Shown: piece by piece, positions 55,601 through 64,000 of the stretch
Numbering within the stretch: the stretch's first letter is position 1
How the letters are laid out: each line of letters starts with the position of its first letter
Assembly: GCF_023284065.1 (NCBI RefSeq)
Contig: NZ_JAKIKP010000001.1
Location: 62,001 to 126,000, forward strand
Reading direction: 5' to 3'
DNA length: 64,000 nucleotides
From: Shewanella gaetbuli
GTDB lineage: Bacteria > Pseudomonadota > Gammaproteobacteria > Enterobacterales > Shewanellaceae
Position numbers and translations under genes: made by a program
Notes under the pieces: generated by a model
Seen by the model: the letters and a program-made list of their open reading frames with translations, nothing else
What the model was told of the DNA's origin: nothing
The model's database searches: none

Positions 55601-58504
55601 CTATACGTGGCTCACTAACACCATACGAATAGCGTCTAATTGCAGTTGACTGTTGTTGATATAGTCATTTAACTCACTCATTTGATCGCGAATATAGTCT
55701 AGTTCAGCGTCACGAATATTTGGGTTAACTGCTTTAAGGGCTTCTAGTCTATTGAGTTCGCCACCTAATTGATGAGTCATTTTATCTTTGGCGCTGGCAA
55801 CCAGTTCAGACAACGCCGCTTGAGCATGGGTTTCACCATGGGCAAATAACGGGTGCAGCAATGGTTGTGATGCATTCACTAACTTACTGGCAATGTGGCG
55901 ATTAACCGCACTTAACTGTTTGTCGAAGCTAGCATAATCTACTTTATCCGACATATCGTTACCGTTTTTATCTAATAAAATACGGATAGGTGTTGGTGGT
56001 AAATAACGATATAACTGGCTCGATTTAGGGGCTGATACATCGGCCATGTAAATTAGCTCTAAAAATAAGGTGCCGGCAGGTAAGGCTTTATTTTTTAATA
56101 ATGCCACACTGGTGGTGCCGGTTTCAGAACCTGTGATCAAGTCTAACCCTGTTTGAACAATCGGGTGCTCTTGTGAAATAAAGGCAATATCATCGCGAGA
56201 CAATGCGGTGTCGCGGTCAAATGTGACAGTGACTCCATCTTCTGGTAATCCAGGATAAGTCGGGAACATCATATGCTCACTTGGGCGCAAAATAATGGTG
56301 TTCTCGCCGCTGTCTTCTTGGTCGACGCCAATAATATCCCATAGGCGGATAACGTTACCAATTAGGTCAGTGCTACCGTCGTTATCAGCCAAACGTTGAA
56401 TTAACGCATTGGCGCGTTCACCACCGTGCGAGTTAATTTCAAGTAACTTGTCGCGGCCTTGCTCCATCGCCTGTTTTAACTTTTTGTACTGCTCTTGGGT
56501 ATGGTTCAGTAGCAAAGTAAGTGCGTCTTCATCTTCATTTGCTAATACATTGGTTAACTCATCAGCAAACTGGCTGAATAACACATGACCACTTGGACAC
56601 GTTAACTCAAAGGCATTTAAGCCATCATGGTACCAACGCATTAAACGCTCTTGAGCGGTATCAGCAAGGTAAGGCAGATGAATTTGAATGTCATTCTTTT
56701 GCCCAATACGGTCTAGTCGACCAATACGCTGCTCAAGTAAGTCAGGGTTAAGTGGCAAATCGAATAACACTAAATGGCTGGCAAACTGGAAGTTACGGCC
56801 TTCTGAGCCAATTTCAGAACAGATCAGCGCTTGTGCACCACCTTCTTCTTGAGCGAAGTAAGCCCCAGCTTTATCACGTTCGATAATAGACATGCCTTCG
56901 TGGAACACGGTGGCTTGAATACCTTCCCTTGTGCGTAGAGCTTCTTCTAGGCTTAACGCAGTTTCGGCCAAGCTAGCAATAATCAACACTTTTTTACTGC
57001 GATGATTTTTTAGAAAATCAATTAGCCAATCCACTCGAGGGTCAAACTTCCACCATGAGCTGTCATTTTCAAAGGCTTGGTAAAGTTTTTCAGGGCTTAA
57101 GGCCTGTAAGGCTTTGGCTTCAGGTGTTTTGCTACCACCCATCATGTCATTAACCCGTTGAGCGGTAATATATTGCTCAGGCATGGTTTGTGGGTAGGCG
57201 TTAAAGTGACGCTGCGGGAATCCTTTTACTGAAGCACGGCTATTACGGTACAGCACTCGGCCTGTGCCGTGTCTGTCGAGTAACTCTTGTAATAACTCAT
57301 CACGGGCAAGTTGCTGCTGCTCTGGATCAACATCTGTGGCTTGAATAAGCTTGATGCTGGGCTCAATATCTTTTTCACTTAACAGTTCAGTTAAGCTGTT
57401 AATGGCATCTTGGCTTAGGCTGTTATTTGAGGCTAATGCGTTAGCGGCATCGGCAACATCTTTATAGCTTTGCTCTTCTTGTAAAAATGCGTCGTAATCA
57501 TAAAAACGATCCGGGTCTAGTAGCCTTAAACGAGCAAAGTGACTTTGATGACCAAGTTGATCTGGCGTTGCCGTCAGCAGTAATACACCAGGCACTTCTT
57601 CACTTAATGCTTCAACAATGCGGTAAGCTCGGCTTGGGGCATCTTCTGACCATTCAAGGTGATGAGCTTCATCCACCACTAATAGATCCCAGTCAGCGTC
57701 TAAAGCTTGCTCTAAGCGTTTCTTTTTACGAAGCAATTCTAAAGAGCAGATCACCAATTGTTCAGTATAAAAAGGGTTGTCGTTATCAGCATAGGCTTCA
57801 ACACAACGGTCTTCATCAAAAACTGAAAACTTCAGATTAAAACGACGTAGCATTTCAACCAACCATTGGTGGCGAAGCGTGTCAGGCACGATAACTAATA
57901 TGCGCTCAGCACGACCTGTGAGCAGTTGCTGATGAATAATTAATCCTGCTTCAATGGTTTTACCTAGACCCACTTCGTCAGCTAATAATACCCGTGGCGC
58001 ATAACGACGACCTACTTCATGGGCAATCCATTGTTGATGTGCAATTAACCCGACTCTAGGGCCTTGTAACCCGAGTAAGTCTGAAGTGGCTAATTTATGA
58101 CGTAATAATTGAGACTGGTAGCGCACTCCAAAACGCTCTAAACGATCTATTTGGCCTGCAAATAGTCGGTCTTGCGGTTTATTGAAGCGAATATTATGAC
58201 TAAGTAGCGTTTCACGAAGTGATACTTTTTCGCTAGTTTCACTGTGGGTGCCATGGTAAACAATGATTTGGTTTTTTTCTTCAATTTCTTCAACAGTTAG
58301 TTGCCAGCCCTCACCACTTTCAATGGTGTCTCCGGGGTTAAATATCACTCTAGTCAGCGGTGCATCAGAACGTGAAAACATGCGATTTTCACCTGTCGCT
58401 GGAAACATTAATGTCACCATGCGTCCTTCTACTTGCACAACTGTGCCTAAACCTAATTCAGATTCGGTATCACTTATCCAGCGTTGACCTAAAGCAAACG
58501 GCAT
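55601..58504 (-). CDS. rapA: RNA polymerase-associated protein RapA (Swi2/Snf2 ATPase)
   Basis: A 967-residue ATPase that recycles RNA polymerase. N-terminal Tudor-like domains ([20 protein letters not shown]); helicase motifs [56 protein letters not shown] and [12 protein letters not shown]; then the C-terminal RapA-specific domain. Length equals E. coli RapA (968). Monocistronic. Confidence 0.97.
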   Translation of the reverse strand: MPFALGQRWISDTESELGLGTVVQVEGRMVTLMFPATGENRMFSRSDAPLTRVIFNPGDTIESGEGWQLTVEEIEEKNQIIVYHGTHSETSEKVSLRETLLSHNIRFNKPQDRLFAGQIDRLERFGVRYQSQLLRHKLATSDLLGLQGPRVGLIAHQQWIAHEVGRRYAPRVLLADEVGLGKTIEAGLIIHQQLLTGRAERILVIVPDTLRHQWLVEMLRRFNLKFSVFDEDRCVEAYADNDNPFYTEQLVICSLELLRKKKRLEQALDADWDLLVVDEAHHLEWSEDAPSRAYRIVEALSEEVPGVLLLTATPDQLGHQSHFARLRLLDPDRFYDYDAFLQEEQSYKDVADAANALASNNSLSQDAINSLTELLSEKDIEPSIKLIQATDVDPEQQQLARDELLQELLDRHGTGRVLYRNSRASVKGFPQRHFNAYPQTMPEQYITAQRVNDMMGGSKTPEAKALQALSPEKLYQAFENDSSWWKFDPRVDWLIDFLKNHRSKKVLIIASLAETALSLEEALRTREGIQATVFHEGMSIIERDKAGAYFAQEEGGAQALICSEIGSEGRNFQFASHLVLFDLPLNPDLLEQRIGRLDRIGQKNDIQIHLPYLADTAQERLMRWYHDGLNAFELTCPSGHVLFSQFADELTNVLANEDEDALTLLLNHTQEQYKKLKQAMEQGRDKLLEINSHGGERANALIQRLADNDGSTDLIGNVIRLWDIIGVDQEDSGENTIILRPSEHMMFPTYPGLPEDGVTVTFDRDTALSRDDIAFISQEHPIVQTGLDLITGSETGTTSVALLKNKALPAGTLFLELIYMADVSAPKSSQLYRYLPPTPIRILLDKNGNDMSDKVDYASFDKQLSAVNRHIASKLVNASQPLLHPLFAHGETHAQAALSELVASAKDKMTHQLGGELNRLEALKAVNPNIRDAELDYIRDQMSELNDYINNSQLQLDAIRMVLVSHV

Positions 58505-58836
58505 TTTTAACTCTCATGTTGAAGCGGGAACAAAAAAGGGGGCGTATGTTAAACCAAAGCCACCCAGAATAAAAATATTAGCAGTTATTTATTTTCATAT
58601 AGGTGAAATATTCTTTTTTTATATATAAGCGAGTTACCACATGTTTATCATTATTTGATATTTCAGCCAAAAATGTATGCGTTTTGTGAGCGTTACTGAC
58701 GAAACAGTTGAGGTAGTAGTGAAAAATGACTGATGGTAAATTTTCTGTGATTGTAGAATGAAAAATACCGAAATATAGCGCTAACCTTCAACCCAACAAA
58801 CTTGAAGAGCTCAAGGTTAGCGATAATAAGGAGTGA
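58505..58836. other. 332 bp spacer with a weak hairpin near 58779-58822
   Basis: No gene. CGCTAACCTT / AAGGTTAGCG (58779-58788 with 58813-58822) forms a ten-pair stem around an inner CTTGA/TCAAG hairpin. On the minus strand it could end the lipoprotein transcript, but its T run is interrupted. Confidence 0.45.
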
Positions 58837-59298
58837 CTAGTAAAGTTTAGGAGCCGTTTCAGCCAGTTGACCGACAATAGACATAGACACTCGTATACGG
58901 CCAATATTTCCTTGATATTGTGGAATACTCTCTGCAGTAAAACGATACTCACCTGTGGCAACTTCGGTTAGCTCTCCTAAGCATTCATGGCCTTCAATGA
59001 CACCACATTGATTTAAAACACTATGATGCCATGGGATATCAAATGCCGTGGCAGAGGGTTTTATTCCATCAGCTAACATCATTACTTTATAGTTAGACGC
59101 GTCAGAAATACGCTCGCCTTGATCATTTTCTAGTGCAAAAGTACCAACAAAATTCTCTGTATCAAATTTAAAGTTAGTGACATTAATACTAGTCGCCTGA
59201 TCAATATCAATACCTTTAACGATCTCTTCGTTATCATCATCACTACTGCAGGCAAATAAACTCAAGCATATTGCACAAGTTACTAATTGTTTTCTCAT
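58837..59298 (-). CDS. small lipoprotein, unknown
   Basis: A 153-residue lipoprotein; the signal peptide ends in a lipobox (SLFACSSDDD), so Cys17 is lipidated. The mature part has a beta-sheet-like composition, with NVTNFKFDTENFVGTFALEN, a cysteine pair (NQCGVIEGHEC) and YRFTAESIPQYQGN. No family was recognised with confidence; weak likeness to the N-terminal domains of outer-membrane decahaem cytochromes was noticed but not relied on. It begins 9 bases after the haem gene and is almost surely cotranscribed with it. Confidence 0.7.
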   Translation of the reverse strand: MRKQLVTCAICLSLFACSSDDDNEEIVKGIDIDQATSINVTNFKFDTENFVGTFALENDQGERISDASNYKVMMLADGIKPSATAFDIPWHHSVLNQCGVIEGHECLGELTEVATGEYRFTAESIPQYQGNIGRIRVSMSIVGQLAETAPKLY

Positions 59299-59307
59299 GC
59301 TTTCTCC

Positions 59308-60225
59308 TTAGTCGTGACAGTCAGAACAGCTTAAGTCTTCGTGTACCGGTGCACCGCCAGTCATGTCATGAGAGGTGTGGCAGGTTTGACACTGTAAGGT
59401 TGAGTTAACATCTGAACCTAAGTAAGCATCGGGCTCACGTTTAGTTGAGCTATGGCAACCTGAACACTCAGCATTGCTTGGGGCAACTTGTTCGGCTTCC
59501 AATTTGCCGTCAATTGCATCATTTAAAAATGTCACTGTCATGAAGGCAATTTCTGCAGTTACCTGAGCACAACGCTCTAGCTTAGCTGCATGGCTTGAGC
59601 CAAATTTTGATGCTTTAGACCAAAGACTCACAGAGGTATGACATAAGATAGAATTAGCCACCGATTGGCCGATAAGATCAGCGGTAAGTAATTCACCTGC
59701 ATCAGTGTGACGCGTTGGCGCGCCAATGGCTTCTAAAAACTCTTGTGTGCCTCTCGGCATGCTGGTTTTTTCGTAAAATCTGAATACTGATTTAATAACT
59801 TGATTGTTATCTAGATTGTCAGCTTTTAATAAATTTACGCACATTGCTGCAGCATTTACACAACCACATAAAGAACCAATCCCAGCAATACCGCCACCAC
59901 CGTAAGCAGCCATGTTGGTTGGAATTGCGGCAAAACGAGAGGCATCTTCATGGCCTTGTTCAGCAAGCTCTTGAACAACTGCGTCAAATACACCGTACAT
60001 ACAACCACCACGGTCGTAACCCTCATAGGCGCGTTTAGCTACGGCTAATGGGTCAACTTTTACATAGGTTAATCTGTTTTCTGCTAGTTCAGCGTTGCCG
60101 CCACTTCCAACGCCAATAGGATCTTCACAAGATTCTTGAGCTAAAACAGAAGGAACAAAACTGGCTCCAAAACCCACAGCCGAAAAAGTGCACATTTTTT
60201 TTAACGCGTTGCGTCTATCTAACAT
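59308..60225 (-). CDS. C_GCAxxG_C_C-type (split-Soret-like) protein with three c-haem sites, Tat-exported
   Basis: A 305-residue periplasmic redox protein. Tat-type leader DRRNALKKM followed by a hydrophobic stretch. Residues about 60-225 match the C_GCAxxG_C_C family, with GGCMYGVFDAVV (C75), GSLCGCVNAAAMC (C120, C122, C129) and ILCHTSVSLWSKAS (C195). The C-terminal 55 residues hold three CxxCH haem sites: CSGCH (254-258), CQTCH (279-283) and CSDCH (300-304). Split-Soret cytochromes of Desulfovibrio have two haems, so this is a variant. AGAGG precedes ATG 60225. First gene of a two-gene operon with a lipoprotein. Confidence 0.88.
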   Translation of the reverse strand: MLDRRNALKKMCTFSAVGFGASFVPSVLAQESCEDPIGVGSGGNAELAENRLTYVKVDPLAVAKRAYEGYDRGGCMYGVFDAVVQELAEQGHEDASRFAAIPTNMAAYGGGGIAGIGSLCGCVNAAAMCVNLLKADNLDNNQVIKSVFRFYEKTSMPRGTQEFLEAIGAPTRHTDAGELLTADLIGQSVANSILCHTSVSLWSKASKFGSSHAAKLERCAQVTAEIAFMTVTFLNDAIDGKLEAEQVAPSNAECSGCHSSTKREPDAYLGSDVNSTLQCQTCHTSHDMTGGAPVHEDLSCSDCHD

Positions 60226-60853
60226 TTTCTTACCTCTCACTAGCGTAAATTGCCAAAAATTTTCGTTGAAGATAGTAGTGAAAGAGCTGGTTTAAAAATT
60301 TGCGCTATCTAACATAAAGTTTCATTAGGTTTTTCTAATTGATATTTTTTTGATGTATCTCTAAAGAGGTATTTAAAGTCTGAAGCGATTCAAACTATTG
60401 GATTTTTATTGCGCAGACGCAATATTGTTTGAAACTATGTGAGTCGTTTCTTGTTATTGAATAATTGGATTTACAGAGAATATAGAACTGGGATAGGGCT
60501 GTGCCTTTGTTGTGGAAATAAAGTGACTTTTGTGCTGCTTTTGTTGTGCTTGCCGAGCTTTGTAAGTCGTGTTTTAACAAGTGAACCAAACGCTTTGGAT
60601 ATTTAACAACTGCAAAATAAGGTAAATAAAATACCTTTTTGACTATTGATTAATTATGGTTTTTATTATCAATTATGTTTTCTGTTGGGCTTGTTAGATC
60701 TGTGTTGGTAAAAGTGGTTAATGGTTTTGGTGTTTTGGTTTTAGTGAAAGCTAGCGTGTTTCATTATGGGAGGAGGAAATGTTAGTCAAAGCAACACATT
60801 AATGAGAAATCGTCATATAATAAATACTAAGCTATTTTATCAGGAGTAAACGG
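60226..60853. other. 628 bp spacer, no gene recognised
   Basis: Very AT-rich. A 64-codon frame on the minus strand near 60395-60589 lacks a ribosome site and looks accidental. T/G runs near 60655-60750 give no recognised signal. This is the divergent promoter region of the haem gene and the HlyD gene. Confidence 0.5.
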
Positions 60854-61918
60854 ATGTCCGCGGCCGAGAAATCGTCAAAAAAATTAAGTTATTACATTGT
60901 CGGTATTATTATCTTTGTTTGGCTGTATAGCCTTTGGGCGGATCGGGTTACTCCTATGACAACAGAGTCTCGAGTTCACTCCTATTTGGTGCGTGTGGCC
61001 CCTCAGGTGACGGGTAATATCACCGAAGTGAATGTGGTTGATAATCAGGTTGTTCGTGCTGGGGAATTGTTATTTAAAATTGATTCTCGTAATTATGTGT
61101 ACGCCTTACAATCTGCCAAAGCCAATCTAGAATTGGCTGGGCAAAATATTGGTGCAAGCACTGCTGCTGTTGAAGTTGCTCAGGCCAAAGTTGTTGATGC
61201 GTTAGCCGCTAGAGAAAACGCCAATATTCAAGCTGCAAGGATAGCTGAGTTGGCTGAGCAAGCGGTATTAAGCCAGTCTGACTTAGATAATGCCAATGAA
61301 GACAAAAATAGAGCTCAAGCTAATTACGATGCTGCGGTTGCAAGCTTAGAACAAGCCAAACAAAACCTCGGCCCAGTAGGTGAAAATAACCCACAAATTT
61401 TATCTGCTATGGCAGCGTTAGAAAAAGCCCAGCTAGACTTACAACGTACAGAAGTGCGTGCGCCATCGGATGGTATTGTGTCTAATGTTCAATTAACCGT
61501 AGGTCAATTAGCCACAGTTGGCACCCCGTTATTGACGTTTATCGACCCTCGAAAAGTATGGATATCCGCCTCCGTTCGTGAAAACTCGTTAGAGCACATT
61601 AAAGTGGGCCAAAATGTTGAAGTGGTATTAGATGCGTTACCAGGAAGAGTACTAAATGGTAAGGTCGATAGTATCGCTTGGGGCACGGGGGGCAGTAATA
61701 ATACTGATTCGGTTACCGGCTTTACCACTGCCGACTCTAGCTCACTTGCAGCACAAAGGTATCCTGTCATTATTACTTTTGCTAACGGAGAAGTTCCTAA
61801 TAATATTCGTTATGGTTCACAAGCAACGGTGGCTTTTTTCACCGAGCAAAGTAGTTTTGGTGAATTGCTGGCTAAATTATGGATTCGAATAGTGAGTATT
61901 TGGACCTATGTTTCATAG
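60854..61918 (+). CDS. HlyD-family membrane fusion protein
   Basis: A 354-residue periplasmic adaptor. One N-terminal membrane anchor (YIVGIIIFVWLYSLWA), a lipoyl-like first half (RVAPQVTGNITEVNVVDNQV), a helical hairpin (about 90-200, Ala/Glu/Gln-rich) and the second lipoyl half with DLQRTEVRAPSDGIVSNVQL, then a beta-barrel. It resembles EmrA/AaeA-type adaptors. Its C-terminal 11 bases overlap a DUF2955 membrane protein gene, so the two act together. Substrate unknown; no TolC gene adjacent. Confidence 0.9.
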   Translation: MSAAEKSSKKLSYYIVGIIIFVWLYSLWADRVTPMTTESRVHSYLVRVAPQVTGNITEVNVVDNQVVRAGELLFKIDSRNYVYALQSAKANLELAGQNIGASTAAVEVAQAKVVDALAARENANIQAARIAELAEQAVLSQSDLDNANEDKNRAQANYDAAVASLEQAKQNLGPVGENNPQILSAMAALEKAQLDLQRTEVRAPSDGIVSNVQLTVGQLATVGTPLLTFIDPRKVWISASVRENSLEHIKVGQNVEVVLDALPGRVLNGKVDSIAWGTGGSNNTDSVTGFTTADSSSLAAQRYPVIITFANGEVPNNIRYGSQATVAFFTEQSSFGELLAKLWIRIVSIWTYVS

Positions 61919-62942
61919 TCACGCTAATCCGATTATTAGGCTAGTTTTTGCACCGATATTATTGCTATTTTATTTGCAATACAGTGGCGCACCAATGCCC
62001 ATTCTAGGTCCTATTTTTGTAGTGATCTTATTAACCCTGATGCCATCTCGCCCGCCGTTCAACATGATGGTAAAAATTCTGCTGAGCTTGTTTTTTATCA
62101 GTTTTGGTTTGGTGATTTTAGGTAACTTATTAATTAATACCCCCACAGGCTACAGCCTATTTTTGTTTGCAATATTATTCTGGAGCTATTACCGAAGTCA
62201 TCACGATCCGAAAGATATTTTATCAACATTAACCCTCATTGTAGTGATTGTGATGACGGTAATGGCAAAGCAGCTTAATGCCTCTATTGATGGTTTACCT
62301 TACATCATGTTTGAAGAGTTTTTGATTGCCATCATTGTCACCATGCTCAGTTTTGTATTATTTCCCGGTGAAGAGAAAGATATTCTGCCTGACGAAGAAA
62401 ACAATGATACCTATGAAGTCGACGTTAAGTTGGTGTTGTTAAAAGCCGTGGCAATGTGGGTGGTGATTATGGCGTTGATAGGTATTGGCGGCTCACAGGT
62501 CATGTTAATTGCTATTACTATTAGTAATTTAATCAAAATCCCTAATCGTGAAGGACACAAAGAATTTAAATACAATCGCTTAGTCACTACCTCGATTGGG
62601 ATCTTATTTACCCTGCCGGTCATGTTTCTTTATTCATTTGGCGTGCCCACATGGGTATTATTAGGGTTCACATTATTTTTTGGTATTCAGTTGGCCTGTT
62701 ATGCTATTCGGCGCCAATGTCGTTTTAGTTTGTACCAACTCATGTTCACTAACTTTACCGTGTTAACCTATCAAATTATTAAACATGAAGGGATTTTGTC
62801 ATTACCGGCTGAACTGATGCGGTTAGTGTCTATTGTGATTGCGATATTGGTTGGTGGATTGATTATCAATTTGCTTTCATCTGAACCTCCAAAACTGAAG
62901 TCTGTCGCTGATGAACAGCTTGATGCCGATGCTTCACCGTAA
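61908..62942 (+). CDS. DUF2955 family membrane protein, probable efflux partner
   Basis: A 344-residue membrane protein with about ten helices in two groups: residues 1-150 and about 180-325, separated by an acidic cytosolic stretch (PDEENNDTYEVDVK). This layout resembles the fusaric-acid-resistance/AaeB-type half, and DUF2955 proteins occur next to HlyD adaptors. Start overlaps the HlyD gene by 11 bases, indicating translational coupling. A small-molecule efflux role is an inference from family and neighbourhood. Confidence 0.85.
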   Translation: MFHSHANPIIRLVFAPILLLFYLQYSGAPMPILGPIFVVILLTLMPSRPPFNMMVKILLSLFFISFGLVILGNLLINTPTGYSLFLFAILFWSYYRSHHDPKDILSTLTLIVVIVMTVMAKQLNASIDGLPYIMFEEFLIAIIVTMLSFVLFPGEEKDILPDEENNDTYEVDVKLVLLKAVAMWVVIMALIGIGGSQVMLIAITISNLIKIPNREGHKEFKYNRLVTTSIGILFTLPVMFLYSFGVPTWVLLGFTLFFGIQLACYAIRRQCRFSLYQLMFTNFTVLTYQIIKHEGILSLPAELMRLVSIVIAILVGGLIINLLSSEPPKLKSVADEQLDADASP

Positions 62943-63163
62943 TCTGCTCAGTAAATACAACGTTTTTGCTTATGGAATGGTGTCTGATTTAAGAGGTTTT
63001 ACTAGGGATTATTTAAACCTAAATTTACCAAAGAAATGTTTGAGTTTTTAGTCATAGGCTGCCATATTTAAATGAGTTTTTAATCTTAAATTAAACTGTA
63101 TTTCTAACCTTAAAGGAGTCACTAACAAGTGTAGCGGGTAACTTAAAAACTATTGGAGGCGCC

Positions 63164-64000
63164 ATGGAGCAAACCGACAGAAAGTTGTTTGTATTGGATA
63201 CCAACGTATTACTGCATGAACCATTAGCGATTTATTCGTTTAAAGAACATGATGTAATAATCCCAATGACCGTTTTGGAAGAGTTAGACAGCATAAAAGA
63301 TAGAAAACGCGATGTCAGCCGAGATGCTCGAGTCGCCATTAGAGCCTTAGAAGATATCCTAGGCGGGCCCACATCCCCGGAACAAATTATTCAGGGAGTC
63401 CCGCTCCCCACCCGAGAGGGACATTTAGAGGTCTCGGGGAGTTTATCCATCTTCCCTGACCATCAAATTGATTTCACCATGGGGTCTCTCCCCGGTGATA
63501 ACAACGACAACCGCATCATCAATACCGCACTTCACCTACAGAAAAAACACCACCCTCGAACCGTCGTCCTCGTTACTAAAGACATCAATATGCGATTAAA
63601 AGCTAAAGGTGCGGGTATTGAACGAGTTGAAGACTATAGAACAGACCAACTTATTGATGATATACGCTTTCTTGCTAAAGGCTTTTACCAGTTTGAAGGT
63701 GACTTTTGGCAGCAGGTTGATAAAGTGGCGACCGACAGAGTGGGCCGGCATACGGTTCATCAAGTGCCATTAGAGCATTTGGACAAAGAACCCTATTACG
63801 TCAATCAGTATTTAATTGATTCTGACTCTGACTTTTGTGGCCGAATAGCCAGTAAATCAGCTGACCAATTAAGTATTATTGATCGTGGCCGTGAGCGACT
63901 AATGCACCATGAAGCGTGGGGGATTAAACCTAAAAATATTTATCAAGGGATGGCGCTAGATGCGTTATTAGACCCAGATATTGAATTAATCATTTTAACT
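63164..64000 (+). CDS. PIN domain-PhoH-like ATPase (partial, 3' end outside window)
   Basis: The frame runs from ATG 63164 (GGAGG five bases upstream) to the right edge, 279 codons, no stop. Residues about 5-135 are a PIN ribonuclease-type domain with the acidic set LDTNVLLHEP, MTVLEELDSIK, NNDNRIINTAL and LVTKDINMRLK. The visible part of the PhoH domain begins near 235-279 (GRERLMHHEAWGIKPKNIYQ, ALDALLDPDIELI). Full PIN-PhoH proteins (YlaK type) are about 460 residues, so roughly 180 remain outside. Thought to unwind and cleave RNA. Confidence 0.93.
   Translation, partial: MEQTDRKLFVLDTNVLLHEPLAIYSFKEHDVIIPMTVLEELDSIKDRKRDVSRDARVAIRALEDILGGPTSPEQIIQGVPLPTREGHLEVSGSLSIFPDHQIDFTMGSLPGDNNDNRIINTALHLQKKHHPRTVVLVTKDINMRLKAKGAGIERVEDYRTDQLIDDIRFLAKGFYQFEGDFWQQVDKVATDRVGRHTVHQVPLEHLDKEPYYVNQYLIDSDSDFCGRIASKSADQLSIIDRGRERLMHHEAWGIKPKNIYQGMALDALLDPDIELIILT

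Noticed and set aside
58837..59298. Outer-membrane decahaem cytochrome fragment
   Set aside because: Weak likeness of the lipoprotein to such N-terminal domains, but no CxxCH motif and complete lipoprotein structure; I keep it as unknown.
60395..60589. A 64-codon frame in the spacer upstream of the haem gene
   Set aside because: No ribosome site and composition unlike a bacterial protein; probably accidental in AT-rich DNA.

Overview
The window is a contiguous piece of a gammaproteobacterial chromosome that looks like a marine, probably cold-water, Shewanella. This is an inference from the gene set: CysB-type sulfate assimilation, RapA, RraB, CmoM, CsdA-CsdE, YjjX, OmpPLA, DUF3581, DUF3016, DUF3530 and DUF2955 proteins, a multihaem cytochrome, and short intergenic repeat elements. 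DNA is moderately AT-rich throughout. Nearly all genes are intact; both ends cut through genes (an L,D-transpeptidase at the left, a PIN-PhoH ATPase at the right). No rRNA, tRNA, CRISPR array, prophage or full insertion sequence was recognised.

Layout. 1-5.2 kb: envelope genes (L,D-transpeptidase, LpxL-type acyltransferase, HldE), an exported HExxH protein, a TetR-like regulator and a glycine-zipper protein. 5.4-8.6 kb: a DUF3581 hot-dog-like protein and a TonB-dependent receptor behind a Fur-box-like palindrome. 8.67-9.32 kb: a nested tandem repeat array. 9.4-12.4 kb: pntAB transhydrogenase. 12.9-26.6 kb: sulfate assimilation in two blocks, cysJ-cysI-cysH and cobA-cysD-cysN-SLC13 transporter-cysC, each preceded by the same CysB-site-like motif. 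Between them lie a non-autonomous element, a possible sRNA, an exported protein of unknown function and pldA. 26.7-30.9 kb (minus strand): csdA-csdE-M19 dipeptidase-like-FliB-like, likely one transcript. 31-38 kb: tas, two GNAT acetyltransferases, yjjX, an RNase HI with hybrid-binding domain, mdh, HU and a double-receiver protein. 38-46 kb: mostly small or poorly known proteins plus CmoM, TraB/GumN, MaoC-like and MscS proteins.

46.2-49.9 kb holds a probable zinc-uptake operon: a small HHCxxC protein, a His-rich outer-membrane barrel, a ZnuA-like binding protein and a ZnuB-like permease. No ABC ATPase is encoded beside it, and an AT-rich palindrome lies upstream. 50-58.5 kb: PlsC-like acyltransferase, RraB, a REC-CheC protein next to a PAS-GGDEF diguanylate cyclase, a crotonase, a DUF3530 protein and RapA. 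58.8-60.2 kb: a lipoprotein and a Tat-exported C_GCAxxG_C_C protein with three CxxCH haem sites. 60.8-62.9 kb: a HlyD-DUF2955 efflux pair.

Three copies of a ~162 bp element with inverted ends (near 32.0, 35.0 and 43.9 kb) and a 243 bp element with different ends (17.3 kb) share internal sequence, so non-autonomous repeats are active shapers of the intergenic DNA here. The best candidates for new biology are the ATPase-less metal uptake operon, the haem/C_GCAxxG pair, the M19 protein with a degraded metal site beside an orphan FliB, and the nested repeat array.
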